Notes under the pieces: generated by a model
The model's input: the letters and a program-made list of their open reading frames with translations, nothing else
Told to the model about the DNA's origin: nothing
Databases searched by the model: none
Shown here: positions 18,080-27,084 of the stretch, one piece after another
Numbering within the stretch: the first letter of the stretch is position 1
Layout of the letters: each line of letters opens with the position of its first letter
Assembly: GCA_017456545.1 (NCBI GenBank)
Contig: JAFTJE010000019.1
Span: 124,001-188,000 of the forward strand
Origin: Clostridia bacterium
GTDB taxonomy: Bacteria > Bacillota > Clostridia > Oscillospirales > CAG-272
Direction of reading: 5' to 3'
DNA length: 64,000 nucleotides
Made by a program: the position numbers and the translations under genes

Positions 18080-18502
18080 ATGCTTTACGGCAGATATGAA
18101 CATACAGTTGATTCAAAAAACAGAATGTTTGTTCCGGCAAAGTTCAAGGACGAGCTGGGCGGTTCCTTCAAGCTTACTTACAATGATTTTAACAAATGTA
18201 TTCTTGTTTATTCCGATGTGGAATGGGCAAAATACGAAGAAAAGATTTCTCAGCTCCCAAGCTTAAAGTTCGACGATTTTATAAGAGCCATTTATTCCAA
18301 TACAGTTGATGTACAGCCAGATGTACAAGGAAGAATAGTGATTCCCTCATTCCTCAAGGATAAGGTGGGTATTGAAAAAAATGTTCTTGTTATGGGTGTT
18401 GGCACTCATATTGAAATATGGGCACAGGAGGTCTTTGAGGAGAAGAGCAAGAGTGTTGATATGAATAAGATTAAAGAACTTATGATGGAGCTTGGCTTCT
18501 AA
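18080..18502 (+). CDS. mraZ: Division and cell wall cluster regulator MraZ
   Basis: MraZ is a DNA-binding protein that assembles into rings and usually represses the dcw operon it begins. Seen: two SpoVT/AbrB-like swapped-hairpin domains, each with its DxxxR signature (DSKNRMFVPAKF near residue 11 and DVQGRIVIPSFL near residue 80). The 140-residue length is typical. AAAGGAGG lies 8 bases before the ATG. Operator repeats are placed directly upstream. rsmH starts 11 bases after the stop. Confidence 0.96.
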   Translation: MLYGRYEHTVDSKNRMFVPAKFKDELGGSFKLTYNDFNKCILVYSDVEWAKYEEKISQLPSLKFDDFIRAIYSNTVDVQPDVQGRIVIPSFLKDKVGIEKNVLVMGVGTHIEIWAQEVFEEKSKSVDMNKIKELMMELGF

Positions 18503-18513
18503 AGGAAGGATAA

Positions 18514-19449
18514 ATGGAATTTTCACACTTTTCGGTTATGCTTAGTGAATGTATAGATTCGCTTAATATAAAACCAGACGGTATCTATGTGGACTGTACA
18601 GCCGGCGGTGGCGGTCATTCGGAGGAAATACTTAAAAGACTTGACTCAGGTAAATTGATTTCAATAGACCAGGATGATGACGCCCTTGCAAACTGTAAGG
18701 AAAAATTTGAAAAGTATGGATGTCGTTCTATACTTGTAAAAAGTAATTTCTGTGAGCTTGGAAGAATATTAAATGATTTAGGTATTGATTCTGTTGACGG
18801 TGTCCTCATGGATCTCGGTGTCTCATCATTTCAGCTTGATACTCCTGAGAGAGGCTTTTCCTACAATACAGAGGCAGAGCTTGATATGAGAATGAATGTG
18901 CAAAATCCATTTTCAGCCTACGATGTTATCAACACATACAGCGAGTCGGAGCTCAAAAGAGTCATTTATGACTACGGTGAAGAGAGATTTGCTCCTCAGA
19001 TAGCAAGAAAGATAGTTTCCACAAGAGAGCAAGCCCCAATCAAGACCACAACGGAGCTTGCAAACATTATAAAAAATGCCATTCCTGTAGGAGCAGCGAA
19101 AAAAGAAGCTCAGCATCCTGCAAAAAGAACATTCCAAGCAATAAGGATTGAAGTAAATCATGAGCTTGATGTAATAAATCCGGCAATTGAAGCAACAGTC
19201 CCTAAATTAAACAATGGTGGAAGAATTGTTATTATGACATTTCACTCCCTTGAAGACAGAATTGTTAAAAATAAATTTAACGATTATGCCAAGGGATGTA
19301 CCTGTCCTGCGAATTTTCCAATATGTGTCTGTGGAAATAAGCCGAAGCTAAAGATAATAACTAAAAAGCCTATAACAGCAACAGCTGAAGAGTTAAAAAT
19401 AAATTCAAGATCTAAGAGTGCTAAACTCAGAGTAGCAGAGAAAATTTAA
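18514..19449 (+). CDS. rsmH: 16S rRNA (cytosine-1402-N4)-methyltransferase RsmH
   Basis: RsmH (MraW) adds the N4-methyl group to C1402 in the ribosomal P site. Seen: [13 protein letters not shown] at the start, the SAM loop [14 protein letters not shown] near residue 29, [11 protein letters not shown] near residue 100, and [12 protein letters not shown] near residue 242. The 311-residue length is standard. AAGGAAGG precedes the ATG. Its place after mraZ is the usual one in bacteria. Confidence 0.97.
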   Translation: MEFSHFSVMLSECIDSLNIKPDGIYVDCTAGGGGHSEEILKRLDSGKLISIDQDDDALANCKEKFEKYGCRSILVKSNFCELGRILNDLGIDSVDGVLMDLGVSSFQLDTPERGFSYNTEAELDMRMNVQNPFSAYDVINTYSESELKRVIYDYGEERFAPQIARKIVSTREQAPIKTTTELANIIKNAIPVGAAKKEAQHPAKRTFQAIRIEVNHELDVINPAIEATVPKLNNGGRIVIMTFHSLEDRIVKNKFNDYAKGCTCPANFPICVCGNKPKLKIITKKPITATAEELKINSRSKSAKLRVAEKI

Positions 19450-19469
19450 CAACTACGGAGGAATTTACA

Positions 19470-19778
19470 ATGTACGGAACAATAAGAAAAAATTATGGCG
19501 CAAAAAGAGCATCCGATGTTTCGGAAAATGTTGTAGAGCACTCTTATAAAGAAAAGGAAAAGAAAAGCAAAAAGAAATACAGAGAGATTGACGATCTTCA
19601 GCAGACCCGATATATGAAGGTGGATTATAATGAAAGTGGGAAAAGGGTTCAAGATACATATCAGGCTCCTGTAACCAAAAAAATATTCAAAAATGAGTTT
19701 CCTGTTGCATCTGTTATTTTAACCATCGTGTTTACAATGATGGCTATGGTATTTGCATTTGGATTTGGTGGATTCTAA
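19470..19778 (+). CDS. Small membrane protein in the FtsL position
   Basis: This 102-residue protein has a long charged cytoplasmic N-terminus (about 75 residues, many lysines) and a single membrane segment (about residues 80-98) that ends almost at the C-terminus. Position between rsmH and the penicillin-binding protein gene is that of ftsL. However, FtsL needs an outside coiled coil after its membrane segment, and none is present here. It may be a shortened or different division protein. ACGGAGG precedes the start. A strong terminator follows directly. I do not assign a gene symbol. Confidence 0.65.
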   Translation: MYGTIRKNYGAKRASDVSENVVEHSYKEKEKKSKKKYREIDDLQQTRYMKVDYNESGKRVQDTYQAPVTKKIFKNEFPVASVILTIVFTMMAMVFAFGFGGF

Positions 19779-19793
19779 TTCAAAATTATTAAC

Positions 19794-19817
19794 AAAGACC
19801 TTGTTTACAAGGTCTTT
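19794..19817 (+). terminator. Terminator inside the dcw cluster
   Basis: Arms 19794-19803 and 19808-19817 (AAAGACCTTG/CAAGGTCTTT) with a 4-base loop are followed by a T-rich stretch. It should reduce transcription from mraZ into the wall-synthesis genes. Confidence 0.9.
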
Positions 19818-19872
19818 TTTTATTGTTAATTGCGTATATATTTCATGAGAATGGGTATTTATGGAGTATATT

Positions 19873-22107
19873 ATGGTTAATTATTTGCCTGACAAAGCCT
19901 CTAAAAGGGGCGTATTTTTACTTTTGTTTTATCTTTTAATTGCTTTGGTTATTTGTTTTACATTATTCAAATTACAAATAATAAATTATAATCAATATCA
20001 GCAATCAGTTATTGACCAAATGACAGTGGAAACTAATGTAAATCCTTTAAGGGGTACAATATATGATTCTAACGGTAGAGTACTTGCAACAAACAAAACG
20101 GTTTGGGTACTTTATATTTGCCCCAAAAATATCAGCAACCCTGAATATATAGCTAAGAATCTATCCGAAATTACAGGTGTGAATTATAATACTATATTGG
20201 AAAAAGCAAATAAAAAGGGATATAAATATCAAATTATTTCTAACAGTCTTGATAAAGAGTCTTCGGATAAGGTAAGAGAATATATAGATAAAAATTCATT
20301 GGAGGAGCAAATTAAGCTTAATGCGAGTGCAAAAAGATATTATCCGTATTCGGATTTAGCTTCTCATACTTTAGGCTTTGTAAATGCAGATGGAGTGGGA
20401 ATATACGGACTTGAAAAGGTATATAACAACATTCTGGAGGGTACAGGTGGTAAATATATAACAGCACAGGACGCTAAAAGTAATGATATGCCATTTCAGT
20501 ATGAGGAATATATAGAAAGTGAAAACGGATATAACATTTGCACAACTATAGACTTTTATATACAAAAGCAATTGGAGGTGCAATTAAAAGATGCAGCTAC
20601 AGAATCCGGTGCGTGTAACAGAGCTACAGGAATAGTTATGGACCCAAAAACCGGTGCTGTATTAGCTATGGCGACTTATCCTTCATTTGACTTAAATGAT
20701 CCCTATAAACTTGATAGCTTATCCCAAAACAAGCTTAACTCATTTGAAAAAAATTCAAAGGAATACAGGCAGGAATATTTGGACCTGCTTTTTAGAATGT
20801 GGAGCAATAAAGCAGTATCTGAATTATATGAGCCGGGTTCAACATTTAAGCTTGTTACCACATCTGTGGCATTACAGGAGGGAGTAGCGACTGTAGAATC
20901 AGGCTTTAATTGTACCGGTTCACTCAAGATAGACGGATATTACAGAGCAATAAGCTGTCATAAGCGTAAGGGTCATGGAAGCATAAACTTTGCACAGGCC
21001 TTACAGCAATCCTGTAACCCTGCCATGATGACCTTATCTATGAGAATAGGCAGAGGAACCTTTTACAGCTATTTTCAAAGATTTGGATACATGGGTAAAA
21101 CAGGAATAGATTTACCGTCTGAGGCTACCGGTTATTATCATTCATATGATAATTTTTCTAATGTATCCTTGGCTGTATACTCATTTGGGCAAACATTCAA
21201 AACAACTCCTATACAGCAATTAAGGGCTATTAGTACGGTTGCAAACGGAGGTTATTGTGTAACTCCTCATCTTTTGGACAGTATTGTGGATAATGACGGT
21301 AATGTAATATATGAATACGATGTAAATAAAAGTGAAAATATACTTGATTCTAAAGTTTGTGCTACTATTTCACAAATATTAAAGGAGGGTGTTGACGGTG
21401 AAGGTGGTGCCAAAAATGCATATGTTCCCGGATATAGCATAGCAGCAAAAACAGGTACATCCGAAAAAAAAGATAAATATGATTCCTCGGGTAATACCTC
21501 CTATAGAGTATCTTCTTGTATAGCCTATGCACCAAGCGAGGATGCACAAGTGGCTGTAATAATAATTGTGGATGAACCAAGTATCGGTAGTGCATACGGT
21601 AGTGTTGTGGCTGCTCCTTATGTATCAAGGTTAATGGAATTGATTTTACCATATATGGGAGTAGAAGCAAAATACAATGAACAGGATGAAGAGCATAGAC
21701 AAATTAAAGTGGAAAAATATACTGATTTACCGATAGATGACGCTGTAGCACAAGTGAAAGAAAGTGGTATAGCTTATGAAATAATTGGTGATGGAGATAC
21801 TGTAATATCACAAATCCCGTGTGTTGACAGTATAATTTATGAAAAGACAGGTAAAATACTTCTTTATACAACTAATAATGAAGAGAATACGAAGGTTACT
21901 GTTGTTCCTGATCTTATTGGTAAATCGCCTCAGGAGGCTAATATTCTTTTATCATATAACAACCTCAATATAAAAATAATAGGAAGTAAAAATTTCAAAG
22001 TGGGAGACAGCGTAAGGGTGATATCTCAATATCCCACCTCAGGAGAACAACTGAAGGAGGGAGATATAGTAACAATATACTTAATGCACACAGATGAAAA
22101 GGAGTAG
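19873..22107 (+). CDS. PASTA-domain penicillin-binding protein (FtsI/SpoVD type)
   Basis: This class B penicillin-binding protein cross-links peptidoglycan with its SEDS partner (the FtsW/SpoVE-type gene at 25900). Seen: an N-terminal membrane anchor, a dimerisation domain beginning NPLRGTIYDSNG, and the transpeptidase motifs STFK (Ser323), SCN (residue 380) and KTG (Lys526). Two C-terminal PASTA modules follow, about residues 615-675 and 680-740. The total is 744 residues. I choose ATG 19873 because GGAG lies 6 bases upstream; an ATG 12 bases earlier has no good site. Two PASTA modules leave open whether it serves vegetative division (FtsI) or spore cortex (SpoVD). Confidence 0.93.
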   Translation: MVNYLPDKASKRGVFLLLFYLLIALVICFTLFKLQIINYNQYQQSVIDQMTVETNVNPLRGTIYDSNGRVLATNKTVWVLYICPKNISNPEYIAKNLSEITGVNYNTILEKANKKGYKYQIISNSLDKESSDKVREYIDKNSLEEQIKLNASAKRYYPYSDLASHTLGFVNADGVGIYGLEKVYNNILEGTGGKYITAQDAKSNDMPFQYEEYIESENGYNICTTIDFYIQKQLEVQLKDAATESGACNRATGIVMDPKTGAVLAMATYPSFDLNDPYKLDSLSQNKLNSFEKNSKEYRQEYLDLLFRMWSNKAVSELYEPGSTFKLVTTSVALQEGVATVESGFNCTGSLKIDGYYRAISCHKRKGHGSINFAQALQQSCNPAMMTLSMRIGRGTFYSYFQRFGYMGKTGIDLPSEATGYYHSYDNFSNVSLAVYSFGQTFKTTPIQQLRAISTVANGGYCVTPHLLDSIVDNDGNVIYEYDVNKSENILDSKVCATISQILKEGVDGEGGAKNAYVPGYSIAAKTGTSEKKDKYDSSGNTSYRVSSCIAYAPSEDAQVAVIIIVDEPSIGSAYGSVVAAPYVSRLMELILPYMGVEAKYNEQDEEHRQIKVEKYTDLPIDDAVAQVKESGIAYEIIGDGDTVISQIPCVDSIIYEKTGKILLYTTNNEENTKVTVVPDLIGKSPQEANILLSYNNLNIKIIGSKNFKVGDSVRVISQYPTSGEQLKEGDIVTIYLMHTDEKE

Positions 22108-22108
22108 T

Positions 22109-23584
22109 ATGAGACTTTTTAGATTAATGGAGGGGACGGAGATAATAAGATCCAAGGTTTGTCTTGATTTAGAGATAAATAACATTTGCTCCGATTCACG
22201 AAAAGCAGAAAAAAATACTGTTTTTGTAGCAATAAAGGGTATCAACAGAAATGGGAATAATTATATATTCGATGCATTAAATGCGGGTTGTAGTTGTATA
22301 ATAACGGATGATGAAAACATATATTATGAGCACGAAAAAACTATTCTTACATATGATTCACGCAGGACTCTGGCTGTTATGTGGGATAATTTTTATAATA
22401 ACCCTACTAAAAATATAAAAGTAATTGGCATAACAGGCACAAACGGAAAAACATCAACTTCATATTATTTATATGAAATATTAAAATCGGCAGGAAAAAG
22501 TGTAGGGCTTATATCCTCAATAAAATGCATTGTCAATGGAGAAAAAATTGATTATGGTGGGGGAGGGGAGACTGTTGATATTACATCAGCAATGACTACC
22601 CCGGACCCTGAAATTTTATATAAGGTGTTTGACAATATGAGGAAAAGTGGTGTTGAGTATGTTGTAATGGAGGCCTCATCACATGCGTTGGAGCTTTCAA
22701 AATTATATCCCATCGAATTTGAGCTTGGAATATTTACAAATCTGTCAAGGGAGCATCTCGATTTCCATAAGAATATGGATAATTATTTCTTTTCAAAAAT
22801 CAAATTATTCTGTAAATGCAGACTTGCATTAATAAACGGAGATGATAAATACGGAGAAAAAATCCCGAAATTTATTAACAGGGAATTTGTTACATATGGC
22901 ACAAGCAGAAGATGTGATTTCAGAGCTGAAAATATAAATCTGGATACTGGCGGAACATCTTATACTTTAATGGGGGAAAATACTTCACTTAATATAAAAA
23001 CTATGATGTGCGGTGAGTTTTCATTATATAATTCTATGGCAGCCTCAAGTGGTGCATATCTGTTGGGTGTTGATAGTGAAAGTATACAAAAAGGATGTAA
23101 AGAATTATTGAAAATCGAAGGAAGAATGGAATGTGTTGCAGAAGGAATATTTATTGATTATGCACACTCCCCCGTGGCTTTTGAGAAAGTCATTGCTTCA
23201 GCAAGACGGTTATTCAGTGATAAAAAATTAATTGTGATTTTTGGTTGTGGAGGAAACAGGGACAAAAGCAAGAGGGCTCTTATGGGTAAATTAACAACTA
23301 AAATGGCAGATGCAACAATTATAACATCCGACAATCCAAGAGATGAAGATAAGCTGGATATAATAATGGATATAGAGAAAGGAATAGACAGAAACAGTAT
23401 TTTTTATATAGTACCCGACAGAAAGGATGCCATAGAATTGGGAATTAGGATGCGTGGAGATAATATTTTGCTCATTCTTGGTAAAGGACATGAAAACTAT
23501 GAAATAGACCAAAATGGTAAGCACTTTTTCAGCGAGAAAGAAATAATTAAGGAAGCACTGTTAAAATATGAATCCGACAAGTAA
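22109..23584 (+). CDS. murE: UDP-MurNAc-tripeptide synthetase, meso-DAP adding
   Basis: MurE adds the third residue to the peptidoglycan stem peptide. Seen: the ATP loop GITGTNGKTSTSYYL near residue 110, the UDP-MurNAc-binding EASSHALEL, and SDNPRDEDK near residue 407. The DNPR motif is the known mark of enzymes that add meso-diaminopimelate instead of lysine, so this organism probably has a DAP-type wall. I start at 22109 because AAAAGGAG is just upstream; the ATG at 22094 lies inside the previous gene and lacks a site. The resulting 491 residues are normal. Confidence 0.95.
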   Translation: MRLFRLMEGTEIIRSKVCLDLEINNICSDSRKAEKNTVFVAIKGINRNGNNYIFDALNAGCSCIITDDENIYYEHEKTILTYDSRRTLAVMWDNFYNNPTKNIKVIGITGTNGKTSTSYYLYEILKSAGKSVGLISSIKCIVNGEKIDYGGGGETVDITSAMTTPDPEILYKVFDNMRKSGVEYVVMEASSHALELSKLYPIEFELGIFTNLSREHLDFHKNMDNYFFSKIKLFCKCRLALINGDDKYGEKIPKFINREFVTYGTSRRCDFRAENINLDTGGTSYTLMGENTSLNIKTMMCGEFSLYNSMAASSGAYLLGVDSESIQKGCKELLKIEGRMECVAEGIFIDYAHSPVAFEKVIASARRLFSDKKLIVIFGCGGNRDKSKRALMGKLTTKMADATIITSDNPRDEDKLDIIMDIEKGIDRNSIFYIVPDRKDAIELGIRMRGDNILLILGKGHENYEIDQNGKHFFSEKEIIKEALLKYESDK

Positions 23585-24908
23585 ATTATCTGCACGCAGG
23601 ATAGCACATGTAATAGGTGTAGACTATATGGGTGAGGATAAGAAAATAAGTAAATTAGTATGGAAATCTAAGGAATGCTGTCCGGGATGCTGTTACATTG
23701 CCATAAGGGGAGAAAAATATGACGGAAATGATTTTATTGAAGAGGCAAGGTCAAGGGGTGCAGAGCTTATAATTACGGACACATATGCGGTTTCTCGTAG
23801 TGATGAATATCTAACAGTAGAGAATTCTAAAATAGCCCTTGGTCAATTAGCTAAGGATTATGCAAAAAACATTAAAATAATAGGTATTACAGGTAGTGCA
23901 GGTAAAACAACTGTAAAAGAAATGATTAAAACCGTTATGTCTGAAAAATACAGTGTTACAGCTACTCTTAATAATGAAAATAATGAAATAGGAGTGGCTA
24001 AAACTCTATTGTCTTGCTCTGACGAAGAATTTTGTATAGTAGAAATGGGAATGAGGGCAAGAGGAGAGATTGCGTACCTTGCTGAATTATGCAGACCGGA
24101 AACAAGTATAATAACAAATTCAGGCAGTGCACACATAGGATTACTTGGCTCTTCTAAGGAAATATTCAATGCAAAAACAGAAATAATAGAGTATACAAGA
24201 AAATATTGTATATTACCAAACGAAGAAAGATTCATAAAGCTACAAAAAAATAATCTTTCTTCCATATATGTTGGTGACAGAGGAGATTTTTCAGCAGAAA
24301 ATATTGAATATTGCAAAAGTGGTGTTGAATATTCTGTTTACAATAAATGTTTTAATTTAGGACGAATATTTATACCTACTTTTTCAAAACATAATATAAC
24401 AAATTCACTTTTTGCCTATTCAGTCGGAAATATATATGGTATAGAGCATGAAAGCATTGCAAATGCATTAAAGTGTTTTACTAATACAAAAATGCGTGAG
24501 GAAATATTAAGTATAAATAACATATGTTTGGTTGTCGATTGCTATAACGCATCCTATGAGGGCATGAAAAGTGCGATAGAAAGCTTCAATAATTACTGTA
24601 CATTAAAAAACCTCTCCCCTAATCTTGTGCTTGGTTTAATGAAGGAAATGGGAGATTACAGTGATGAATACCATTATAGAATAGGCGAATACGCCAAAGA
24701 TATAGGTATACATTCTTTAATTGTTTACGGAGAAAGTGGAGAAAAATATACGGATGGCTACTGTGGTGGAAAGGTGATTAATGATAAAAATACTTTGGCA
24801 CAATTTATACTATCAAATTACGGAAGTGGAGATGCCATATTATTTAAGGGAAGTCGAAGTGTAAGGATGGAAGAAATTATTAATGAAATGAAAGAGTTGA
24901 TGAAATGA
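23568..24908 (+). CDS. murF: UDP-MurNAc-tripeptide:D-Ala-D-Ala ligase MurF
   Basis: MurF attaches D-alanyl-D-alanine to complete the pentapeptide precursor. Seen: the ATP loop GITGSAGKTTVKEMI near residue 105, TLNNENNEIGVAKTLL after it, EMGMRARGEIAYL, the TNSGSAHIGLLGS motif, and the C-terminal VVDCYNASYEGM region near residue 325. The length of 446 residues is typical. The start lies 17 bases inside murE with a weak ribosome site, which suggests coupling to murE translation. The stop overlaps mraY by 4 bases. Confidence 0.95.
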   Translation: MNPTSKLSARRIAHVIGVDYMGEDKKISKLVWKSKECCPGCCYIAIRGEKYDGNDFIEEARSRGAELIITDTYAVSRSDEYLTVENSKIALGQLAKDYAKNIKIIGITGSAGKTTVKEMIKTVMSEKYSVTATLNNENNEIGVAKTLLSCSDEEFCIVEMGMRARGEIAYLAELCRPETSIITNSGSAHIGLLGSSKEIFNAKTEIIEYTRKYCILPNEERFIKLQKNNLSSIYVGDRGDFSAENIEYCKSGVEYSVYNKCFNLGRIFIPTFSKHNITNSLFAYSVGNIYGIEHESIANALKCFTNTKMREEILSINNICLVVDCYNASYEGMKSAIESFNNYCTLKNLSPNLVLGLMKEMGDYSDEYHYRIGEYAKDIGIHSLIVYGESGEKYTDGYCGGKVINDKNTLAQFILSNYGSGDAILFKGSRSVRMEEIINEMKELMK

Positions 24909-25903
24909 ATTTTACTATTGTTTTTGTTGTATTTACATTACTAACTTTTATTTTAACCGTCTTTTTTCTTAAGCGATTAATACCAATCCTTGCGACTAAG
25001 CATATCGGTCAAAAAATCCTTGATATAGGTCCAAGATGGCACAAAAATAAGGAAGGAACACCTACAATGGGTGGCATATCCTTTATTATATCCGGACTTA
25101 TATGTTTTTTGATATTCGCCATTGTGTTTTTCCCAAGGATGGATAGGCGGGATTTTTTGATATCCATTAATATAATGGTATACGGTCTATTAAATGGTAT
25201 GATTGGTATGATAGATGATGTAGCAAAAATGAGGAAGAACCGTAATGAAGGTTTAACACCGATTATGAAATTTCTTCTGCAATCAGTATTTTGCTTTGTA
25301 TTTTTGCTTACAATGAGTATGACTGTTGGAATTAATACAGTCTTAACAATACCTTTTTTTAATTTTTCTCTTGATTTAGGATTTGCATACTATGGACTGC
25401 TTTATGTTTTTCTTATAGGTATCGTAAATAGCGTAAATCTGACCGACGGTATAGACGGACTTGCTTCCTTGATAACATTTACAATAGGACTTTTTCTTGT
25501 GTGCTGTTCTGTATTTATATCAGGTAATTATCCATTATCCTTTATAAGTGCCCTGTTAATCGGTTCATCCTTAGGATTTTTAACTTATAATTTCTATCCT
25601 GCTAAGGTTTTTATGGGAGATACCGGCTCTCTTTATTTTGGTGGAATCATCGCATCTACTGTATTTCTTACGGGAAATGTTGTTATAGCCTTAATATATA
25701 ATATGGTATTTGTTATAGAGGCGTTTTCTGATATATTACAGGTTGCTTATTTCAAAATAAGCAATGGGAAAAGATTATTCAAAATTGCTCCACTACATCA
25801 TCATTTTGAAAAATGTGGCTGGAGTGAAGTAAAAATTGTAACAGTTTTTGCTGTAGTGAACAGTATTTTTTGTATTATTGCATTTTTGGGATTACATGTA
25901 TGA
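24905..25903 (+). CDS. mraY: Phospho-MurNAc-pentapeptide transferase MraY
   Basis: MraY moves phospho-MurNAc-pentapeptide onto undecaprenyl phosphate to form lipid I in the membrane. Seen: about ten hydrophobic segments, GTPTMGGISF near residue 50, GMIDDVAKMRKNRNEGL with the aspartate pair near residue 100, NLTDGIDGLAS near residue 178, FMGDTGSLYFGG, and the histidine cluster APLHHHFEKCGW near residue 297. The length of 332 residues is standard. It overlaps murF upstream and the ftsW-type gene downstream by 4 bases each. No murD gene lies next to it. Confidence 0.97.
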   Translation: MNFTIVFVVFTLLTFILTVFFLKRLIPILATKHIGQKILDIGPRWHKNKEGTPTMGGISFIISGLICFLIFAIVFFPRMDRRDFLISINIMVYGLLNGMIGMIDDVAKMRKNRNEGLTPIMKFLLQSVFCFVFLLTMSMTVGINTVLTIPFFNFSLDLGFAYYGLLYVFLIGIVNSVNLTDGIDGLASLITFTIGLFLVCCSVFISGNYPLSFISALLIGSSLGFLTYNFYPAKVFMGDTGSLYFGGIIASTVFLTGNVVIALIYNMVFVIEAFSDILQVAYFKISNGKRLFKIAPLHHHFEKCGWSEVKIVTVFAVVNSIFCIIAFLGLHV

Positions 25904-27084
25904 GCAAAATTAATATATCTTTCGGAAAAAATCTAAAATCTGAGATATCAATGGCCGAGGATAGGCGTATCGGAACAAAAAACAAAGTAGACTATATCCT
26001 GCTGACTGTGATAGTAATTTTACTGATTCTCGGGGCAATGATGGTATATAGTGCAGGGTACCCATATGCTTCATCTCATTACGGTGATGGAGCATATTAC
26101 ATAAAAAGACAGGGAATATATATAGCCATAGGATGCTTAGCTATGTATGGAATTAGCTTTGTTCCCGTTAGTGTATATAAAAAAGCGTCACCTTATTTTT
26201 ACGGAATATGTATCTTATTACTTGTAATAGTCCTGTTCGGTGGATTTTCAGAGGGCGTTGCAAAGCGATGGCTGGGAATACCGGGAACACCTTTATCCTT
26301 TCAACCATCGGAGCTTATGAAGCTGGGAATAATAATAATGTTGGCATGGTATCTGGAACAGCAAAATGATAAAAAGGGTATTGTTAAGGAAATAATAATC
26401 CCGGGTCTTTTTTTATTCGGTGCCTGTGGACTTGTTTTATTGGAAAAACACTTATCGGGAACTTTTATTATTGCTTTAATAGGACTTTTTGTTCTGTTTG
26501 TATACGGAACAAATTTGAAAAAAATGTCTGTAATATACGGTATAACAGCTATAGTAGGAGCTACTGTATTTTTGCTAACTAACAGCTACGCTATGAAAAG
26601 AATTCAATCATTTCTTGATCCTAATGCAGATTTACTAAGCGATAAGTGGCAGACAACCCAGGGGCTTTATGCAATTGGGTCGGGGGGTTTTTTTGGGTTG
26701 GGTTATATGAATAGCATACAAAAATACAGCTATGTTTCAGAGCCACAGAATGACTTTATATTTACTATATGGTGTGAAGAAATGGGATTTATAGGAGCTG
26801 TAATACTTGTTGGATTGTTTATTGTTCTAATATGGCGTGGCTATGCTGTAGCTTTTCATTGCACTGATATCTATTCATCTCTTGTAGCATTTGGTATTAC
26901 AAGTCAGGTTGGGATACAGGCATTTTTGAATATGGCGGTAGTAACAGACCTTATACCCAATACGGGCATATCATTGCCATTTTTCTCCTATGGTGGCAGC
27001 TCCCTTGTTATACTTCTTGTAGAAATGGGTATACTACTTTCGATTTCAAGAAGCTCAAGGCAGGTAAACAGGAGGCTACTATGA
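25900..27084 (+). CDS. SEDS peptidoglycan polymerase (FtsW/SpoVE family)
   Basis: SEDS proteins polymerise lipid II into glycan strands together with a class B penicillin-binding protein. Seen: about ten membrane segments, the catalytic-region FQPSELMKLGIII near residue 127, and the family signature NTGISLPFFSYGGSSLV near residue 355. I take ATG 25900, which overlaps the mraY stop as ATGA, giving 394 residues; an open frame from 25870 would run further into mraY without a ribosome site. FtsW and SpoVE cannot be told apart from sequence alone; the PASTA protein at 19873 is the likely partner. Confidence 0.93.
   Translation: MSKINISFGKNLKSEISMAEDRRIGTKNKVDYILLTVIVILLILGAMMVYSAGYPYASSHYGDGAYYIKRQGIYIAIGCLAMYGISFVPVSVYKKASPYFYGICILLLVIVLFGGFSEGVAKRWLGIPGTPLSFQPSELMKLGIIIMLAWYLEQQNDKKGIVKEIIIPGLFLFGACGLVLLEKHLSGTFIIALIGLFVLFVYGTNLKKMSVIYGITAIVGATVFLLTNSYAMKRIQSFLDPNADLLSDKWQTTQGLYAIGSGGFFGLGYMNSIQKYSYVSEPQNDFIFTIWCEEMGFIGAVILVGLFIVLIWRGYAVAFHCTDIYSSLVAFGITSQVGIQAFLNMAVVTDLIPNTGISLPFFSYGGSSLVILLVEMGILLSISRSSRQVNRRLL

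Noticed and set aside
19861..19872. Earlier ATG for the PASTA protein
   Set aside because: The GGAG needed for initiation at 19873 lies directly after this ATG, which has no good site of its own.
19470..19872. Frameshifted FtsL whose zipper continues past 19778
   Set aside because: The sequence after the stop forms a perfect terminator hairpin, and no frame there encodes a coiled coil.
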